Both the position numbers and the translations under genes were made by a program. The notes under the pieces were generated by a model, which made no database searches, was not told the DNA's origin, and saw only the letters and a list, made by a program, of their open reading frames with translations. From positions 1 to 17,879 of the forward strand of contig NZ_CAMYPD010000047.1 of the NCBI RefSeq assembly GCF_947286155.1: a stretch of DNA of 17,879 nt, read 5' to 3'. This DNA comes from an uncultured Tessaracoccus sp. GTDB taxonomy: Bacteria > Actinomycetota > Actinomycetes > Propionibacteriales > Propionibacteriaceae. How positions within the stretch are numbered: the stretch's first letter is position 1; each line of letters opens with the position of its first letter. Shown in pieces: positions 13,883-17,879 of this stretch.

Positions 13883-15667
13883 TCACTCGCCAATCGGCGC
13901 CCAGCTAGGGCCTGTCTCGCCGAGCTTCTCGTCGAGCTTTTGGAACAGCGGGCTGGGCTTGTCCAGCGGCGTTCCCGGCACGATCGCGCGATGTTCCCAG
14001 GCCGCCAGCTGCGTCGTGTAGTCGCCCTGCAGCGTGGGGTACGTCATGTCGCCGTCGGTCACTTCGACGATCTCCGGCTGTGCCGCCCACACGCCGTCGC
14101 CGCCCAGCGCCTCGAACACCTTCTGCGCTGAGTGCGGCAGGTAGGGCGTGAGCAGCGTGTTGCAGTCGGTCACGGCCTGGAGCGCGACGTAGAGGATGGT
14201 GTCGCGACGCTCGGTGTCGTCCTTCTTCTTCCAGGGCTCCTGATCCGAGATGTACTTATTGGCCAGTCCAACAATGCGCATCGCCTCGGTGATGCCGGCC
14301 CTGAAGCGCCGTGCTTCGATGTGTTCTCCGACGGTGATGAACGCCCGCTCGCATTCCGCCAGCAGGGCGCGGTCGTCGTCGGTGAACTCTCCTGGCTTCG
14401 GCACCGCACCGATGTTCTTGTGCGCCATCGAGATGGAGCGGTTGACGAGGTTGCCCCACTCGTTGGCGAGTTCGTAGTTGATACGGCGGACGAACTCGTC
14501 CCACGTGAAATCGGTGTCGTTGTTTTCAGGCCCGGCGACGGCGATGAAGTAGCGCAGTGCGTCGGGGCCAAACTCGGCGAGGAAGTCTTTCACGAAGATG
14601 CTCGCGCCGCGCGAGCTGGACACCTTCGAGCCCTTCATCGTCATGAACTCAGAGCTCACCACCTCGGTGGGCAGCTGAAGCTTCCCGAGCGACGGGCGAA
14701 CCTCGCCGCCCTCGCTGCCCTCGCCGTTGCAGCCGAGCAAAATAGCCGGCCAGATCACGGAGTGGAAGACGATGTTGTCTTTGCCCATGAAGTAGTACGA
14801 CTTCGTCTCGGGCTCGTTCCAGAAGGTGCGCCAGGCGTCCTCGTCGCCGGAGCGTTTGGCCCATTCCTTCGTCGCAGACAGGTACCCAATCACGGCGTCG
14901 AACCAGACGTAGATCGACTTCATCGGGTTGTCTTCCCAGCCTTCGACGGGTACCTGGATGCCCCAGTCGAGGTCGCGCGTGATGGCGCGTGGGTGGAGGT
15001 CCTCCAACAGGTTGTGGGAGAACTTGAGGACGTTGGGCCGCCACTCTTGGCGGGTGTCGAGCCATTCGCCGAGCTTGTTGGCAAGCTTCGGCAGGTCGAG
15101 GAAGTAGTGCTCGGTTTCGACGAACTTCGGCGTCTCGCCGTTGGTGCGGGAGCGCGGGTTGATGAGATCAGCCGGATCAAGCTGCTTGCCGCAGTTGTCG
15201 CACTGGTCGCCGCGGGCACCGTCGTAGCCACACAGCGGACAGGTGCCCTCGATGAAGCGGTCGGGCAGCGTGCGCCCGGTCGACGGGGAGATCGCGCCCA
15301 TCTGCGACTGCTTGGTGAGGTAGCCGTTGTCGAGCAGCGCGAGGAAGATGTCTTGTACGACGGCGGCGTGGTTCGGCGTCGTGGTGCGGGTGTAGAGGTC
15401 GTAGCTGAGCCCGAGGCCCTGCAGGTCTTGCACGATCTGGGCGTGGTACTTGTCCGCGGTCTCGCGGGCGGTGAGCCCCTCCTGGTCGGCCTTCACCTGA
15501 ATCGCGGTGCCGTGCTCGTCGGAGCCAGACACCATGAGCACGTTATGCCCGCGCATTCGCATGAACCTTGAGAACACGTCGGAGGGAACTCCAAAACCGG
15601 AGACGTGACCAATGTGGCGCGGGCCGTTGGCATACGGCCAGGCGACGGCGTTCAAGATGTCGGACAT
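13883..15667 (-). CDS. metG: Methionyl-tRNA synthetase
   Basis: This 594-residue class I aminoacyl-tRNA synthetase charges initiator and elongator tRNA-Met. The HIGH signature is at 18-21. A four-Cys zinc knuckle is at 143, 146, 156 and 159 (CPLC...CDNC). The KMSKS-equivalent is KVSSS at 348-352, followed by RG. The WFDAVIGYL and DALRYFIA segments complete the catalytic domain, and an anticodon-binding helical domain (NEWGNLVNRS, LTPYLPHSAQKVFEALG) follows. There is no C-terminal tRNA-binding OB-fold, so this is the shorter form. I prefer the ATG at 15667 over 15676: neither has a Shine-Dalgarno, but TACAAT (15680-15675 on this strand) lies seven bases before 15667 and overlaps the upstream ATG. 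Confidence 0.96.
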   Translation of the reverse strand: MSDILNAVAWPYANGPRHIGHVSGFGVPSDVFSRFMRMRGHNVLMVSGSDEHGTAIQVKADQEGLTARETADKYHAQIVQDLQGLGLSYDLYTRTTTPNHAAVVQDIFLALLDNGYLTKQSQMGAISPSTGRTLPDRFIEGTCPLCGYDGARGDQCDNCGKQLDPADLINPRSRTNGETPKFVETEHYFLDLPKLANKLGEWLDTRQEWRPNVLKFSHNLLEDLHPRAITRDLDWGIQVPVEGWEDNPMKSIYVWFDAVIGYLSATKEWAKRSGDEDAWRTFWNEPETKSYYFMGKDNIVFHSVIWPAILLGCNGEGSEGGEVRPSLGKLQLPTEVVSSEFMTMKGSKVSSSRGASIFVKDFLAEFGPDALRYFIAVAGPENNDTDFTWDEFVRRINYELANEWGNLVNRSISMAHKNIGAVPKPGEFTDDDRALLAECERAFITVGEHIEARRFRAGITEAMRIVGLANKYISDQEPWKKKDDTERRDTILYVALQAVTDCNTLLTPYLPHSAQKVFEALGGDGVWAAQPEIVEVTDGDMTYPTLQGDYTTQLAAWEHRAIVPGTPLDKPSPLFQKLDEKLGETGPSWAPIGE

Positions 15668-15674
15668 GGGCGTC

Positions 15675-15680
15675 ATTGTA
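15675..15680 (-). promoter_or_regulatory. -10 box of metG, predicted leaderless
   Basis: On the minus strand TACAAT is followed by seven bases and the ATG at 15667. A partial -35 (TGAAGC) lies about 17 bases further upstream. It overlaps the alternative ATG at 15676, which argues against that start. Confidence 0.5.
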
Positions 15681-15733
15681 TCGCCGGCACGTACCCCGCT
15701 TCACCTCGCGCGGGCGCTGTCGCGGATTTCTGA

Positions 15734-16951
15734 TCAGGAGTAGGTGCGACGCAACGTATCCGGGGTGCCGATCCACGCCAGCGCACCCAGCAGCAGGATC
15801 GCGCCGGTGACGCCGAACGCCCAACCGAACCCCATGGCGTCGGCGATCGCGCCAGCTGCCAGCGGCCCGACGATGGAACCGACGTCCGTCATCATCTGCG
15901 TGCTGGCTACCACTTTGCCGGCCGAGCGATCGCCGCCGATGACGTCGGCGGTCACGGCCTGCGACGCCGGATTGAACATGCCCGCGCCGAATCCGGCAAG
16001 CAGGCAGAGCGGAAGGGTGAGCCACATCGACGCGGTGAACCCCAGCATGATCGTAAAGACGCCCGCAGCTGCCAGCCCGCCCATAATCATGGGTTTGCGG
16101 CCGTGCCGATCGGCGAACGTCGACGCGAACGGCAGCGCGAGAGCCGTGCCGATCGCGAAGAGCGCGAGCGCCGCGCCCGCCACCCAGGCCTTATCCGACA
16201 CCACGGCAGCGATGAACAACGGCACCAGTGCGGTGCGAACGCCGAGGTTCGCCCAGCCGTGCCCAAACAGGCCCGGAATGTTCGCCAGGAATGCCCTATC
16301 TCGAAACGCCTCAGCCAGGGTCATGGGTGCGGAGGCCGCGACGCCACCCGTCGTCCTAGTAGGTGATGTCGACGGCATCTTCGCCCACATGATGATGCCG
16401 GCAATCAAGAGCGCACCCGCGTACAACAGGAACGGCACAGCCACCCCAAACTCCGCCAGCGTGCCGCCGAACACGGGCCCCACCATGTTGCCGATCATGA
16501 ACATGGCCCCGTACAGCGCTGACACCCGCCCGCGCATGTAACTGGGCGCGACGCGAATCAGCAGCCCCATCGCGGAGACGGTAAACATCACGGAACCGAC
16601 GCCGCCCAGCGAGCGGAAGATCAGCAGCTGCCAGTAGTTTTGCGCGAAGGCGGTGAGTGCCGAGGACGCTGCGACGGTGAACACCCCGACGATGTAGATG
16701 GCCTTTTCGCCGAACTTCGACACGAGCGAGCCGGCCGGTGTCGCCCACAGCAGTCGGAACACCGCAAAGGCGCTCACGACGACGCTCGTCGCGGTGACCG
16801 CTGCGTCGGGGAACACCTCTTTCGCCATCGAGTTCGCGAATTGCGGCAGCACAGGCGCGATGAGCCCAAACCCCATCGCAATAGAGAATGCCGCGGCCAG
16901 GAGCACCCATACGCTCGACGGCAGACTCTCTTTGCTTCTCATCGCCCACAT
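15734..16951 (-). CDS. Major facilitator superfamily transporter
   Basis: This 405-residue polytopic membrane protein has about twelve hydrophobic segments. The N-half begins SVWVLLAAAFSIAMGFGLIAPVLPQFA, the typical first helix of drug/proton antiporter-like MFS members. YMRGRVSALYGAMFMIGNMVGPVFGG resembles motif C in helix 5. The second-half loop FADRHGRKPMIMGG is a clear motif A; the first-half loop SKFGEKAIYIVG is a degenerate version. It probably exports a small molecule with proton uptake; the substrate is unknown. The ATG at 16951 has GGTGA four bases upstream; an ATG at 16942 is possible. It lies 66 bp upstream of metG on the same strand and is divergent from the histidine kinase. Confidence 0.88.
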   Translation of the reverse strand: MWAMRSKESLPSSVWVLLAAAFSIAMGFGLIAPVLPQFANSMAKEVFPDAAVTATSVVVSAFAVFRLLWATPAGSLVSKFGEKAIYIVGVFTVAASSALTAFAQNYWQLLIFRSLGGVGSVMFTVSAMGLLIRVAPSYMRGRVSALYGAMFMIGNMVGPVFGGTLAEFGVAVPFLLYAGALLIAGIIMWAKMPSTSPTRTTGGVAASAPMTLAEAFRDRAFLANIPGLFGHGWANLGVRTALVPLFIAAVVSDKAWVAGAALALFAIGTALALPFASTFADRHGRKPMIMGGLAAAGVFTIMLGFTASMWLTLPLCLLAGFGAGMFNPASQAVTADVIGGDRSAGKVVASTQMMTDVGSIVGPLAAGAIADAMGFGWAFGVTGAILLLGALAWIGTPDTLRRTYS

Positions 16952-17012
16952 TCAATCACCACGTTCAAGCAATCTCACCCGCTCGAGGGATCTGCACGTG
17001 CCCACCGCCAGC

Positions 17013-17018
17013 TAGCAT
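17013..17018 (+). promoter_or_regulatory. -10 box of the histidine kinase gene, predicted leaderless
   Basis: TAGCAT lies eight bases before the ATG at 17027, and no Shine-Dalgarno is present. No -35 is recognisable. Confidence 0.35.
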
Positions 17019-17026
17019 CAGCAACT

Positions 17027-17879
17027 ATGCAGACCCGCCCATTGCCCCCGAACTGGTTGCGCACCGACGCGCTCGTGGCATTTGCGCTCGCCGCGCTGGG
17101 TTGCGGTATGTCGTGGCTCGTCATCGCAGCCGACATGTCGATCTTCTCCCAGTTGTGGGGGTTGCAGTGCCTAGGCACCGTCGTGAGCTCGTTGCCGTTG
17201 GTGTGGCGCCGGCGGTTCCCCCTCGTCGCGGGTATGGCGCAGGCCGTGCTGTACACCGTGGCGAACTTTTTTACCGGGATTGACATCTACACCTCGCAGG
17301 TGGTGCTGTTCCTGGGCTTCTACTCCATCGGCGCGTGGTCGTCGAAGCGCGGCCAGGCGCTGCTGGTGCGCATCATGATCTGCCTGCTCATGGGGGTGAG
17401 CTTCGTGGTGGCGTCGTTTGCGAATCTGGGGAAGATCACGCAGGCGGAGGCCATCAGCGCCACCCAACTGGCGGCGTTCATCGTGATCAACAGCGTCGTG
17501 AACGTCGCGTTCTTCACCGGTGCCTGGATTTTCGGTGACCAGGCGTGGGATCAGGCGATGGAGCGGGCCGAACTCGAAGACGCCGACGCCAACATCAAGC
17601 AGTTACAGGCCCAGCTGGTGGCGGCTGCCATCGAGGAGGAGCGCCTGCGCATCGCCCGTGAGCTGCACGACGTCGTGGCCCACCATGTCACCGCCATGTC
17701 GGTGCAGGCAGCGGCGGCACGACGGCTCATCGAGCGCGACCCGGACGCCGCAACCGTGTCGCTCAAACAGGTGGAATCCAGCGCCCGCGCCGCAGTGAGA
17801 GATCTCCGCAGCATGGTGCTCACGTTGCGCGACACCGACGACGCGCCCGCTCCGGAACCGACACTCGCAGACCTCGCTC
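17027..17879 (+). CDS. Sensor histidine kinase, NarL/DesK type (3' truncated by window)
   Basis: The frame from the ATG at 17027 stays open to the window end, showing 284 residues. The N-terminal about 165 residues hold five or six membrane helices (ALVAFALAALGCGMSWLVIA, GMAQAVLYTVANFF, VVLFLGFYSIGAW, IMICLLMGVSFVVASFA, AFIVINSVVNVAFFTGAWIF). A coiled coil (ELEDADANIKQLQAQLVAAA) then leads to the HisKA_3 dimerisation domain EEERLRIARELHDVVAHHVTAM, with phospho-acceptor His214. The visible end (AVRDLRSMVLTLRD, then an acidic Pro-rich linker) precedes the ATPase domain, which is outside. The kinase would phosphorylate a LuxR/NarL-type regulator, probably encoded just downstream. The signal is unknown; the sensing part is membrane-embedded with no large extracellular domain. 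It is divergent from the MFS transporter, a possible but unproven target. Confidence 0.9.
   Translation, partial: MQTRPLPPNWLRTDALVAFALAALGCGMSWLVIAADMSIFSQLWGLQCLGTVVSSLPLVWRRRFPLVAGMAQAVLYTVANFFTGIDIYTSQVVLFLGFYSIGAWSSKRGQALLVRIMICLLMGVSFVVASFANLGKITQAEAISATQLAAFIVINSVVNVAFFTGAWIFGDQAWDQAMERAELEDADANIKQLQAQLVAAAIEEERLRIARELHDVVAHHVTAMSVQAAAARRLIERDPDAATVSLKQVESSARAAVRDLRSMVLTLRDTDDAPAPEPTLADLA

Noticed and set aside
14132..15571. Long plus-strand open frame opposite metG
   Set aside because: It is rich in Val/Arg/Ala with no recognisable domain, while metG on the other strand carries all synthetase signatures.
1..17879. CRISPR array, tRNA or rRNA genes
   Set aside because: No regularly spaced short direct repeats and no cloverleaf or rRNA-like sequence were found on reading either strand.

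Overview
The window is high-GC, densely coded bacterial DNA of actinobacterial type. Several features point to Actinomycetota: a fused biotin carboxylase/BCCP acyl-CoA carboxylase subunit; an LpdA-type quinone reductase next to purine nucleoside phosphorylase and a PmmB-type phosphosugar mutase (as I recall, the same grouping as lpdA, deoD and pmmB in Mycobacterium tuberculosis); a DUF222/HNH protein of the 13E12-repeat type; many GTG starts; and several genes with a TANNNT -10 box 6-8 nt before the ATG and no Shine-Dalgarno, as expected of leaderless transcripts. A Propionibacteriales or neighbouring lineage is plausible, but this is inference.

Left arm, about 1-2360, accessory: the 3' end of a gene that looks like the C-terminal tip of a polymorphic toxin, two tandem 155-codon paralogues resembling YezG/DUF600 immunity proteins, and, convergent to them, a membrane acyltransferase-3 gene that is visibly more AT-rich than its surroundings. 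Composition changes abruptly at about 2360-2365, probably the edge of a transferred or variable segment.

Middle, about 2365-12282, mostly core genes: a NUDIX hydrolase translationally coupled to a small lipoprotein (minus strand); divergently, accBC (plus); then, convergent to accBC, a membrane-anchored protein of unknown function and an LpdA-like flavoprotein (minus); then punA, pmmB and a DUF2207 membrane protein (plus). The gaps between these genes are rich in secondary structure. There are two perfect inverted repeats of exactly 75 bp with unrelated arm sequences, a nested 125-bp palindromic block between lpdA and punA, and three copies of a short REP-like element whose stems covary.

Right arm, about 12283-17879: a REP-like hairpin, a DUF222/HNH endonuclease-like gene (plus), convergent metG (minus), an MFS transporter (minus) and, divergent from it, a NarL-type sensor histidine kinase that runs off the right end (plus).

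I do not see a wholly new multi-gene system. The most unusual signals are the intergenic palindromes and covarying repeats, the duplicated immunity gene with clustered divergence, and the repeated leaderless promoter architecture. I saw no tRNA, rRNA, CRISPR array, transposase or riboswitch.
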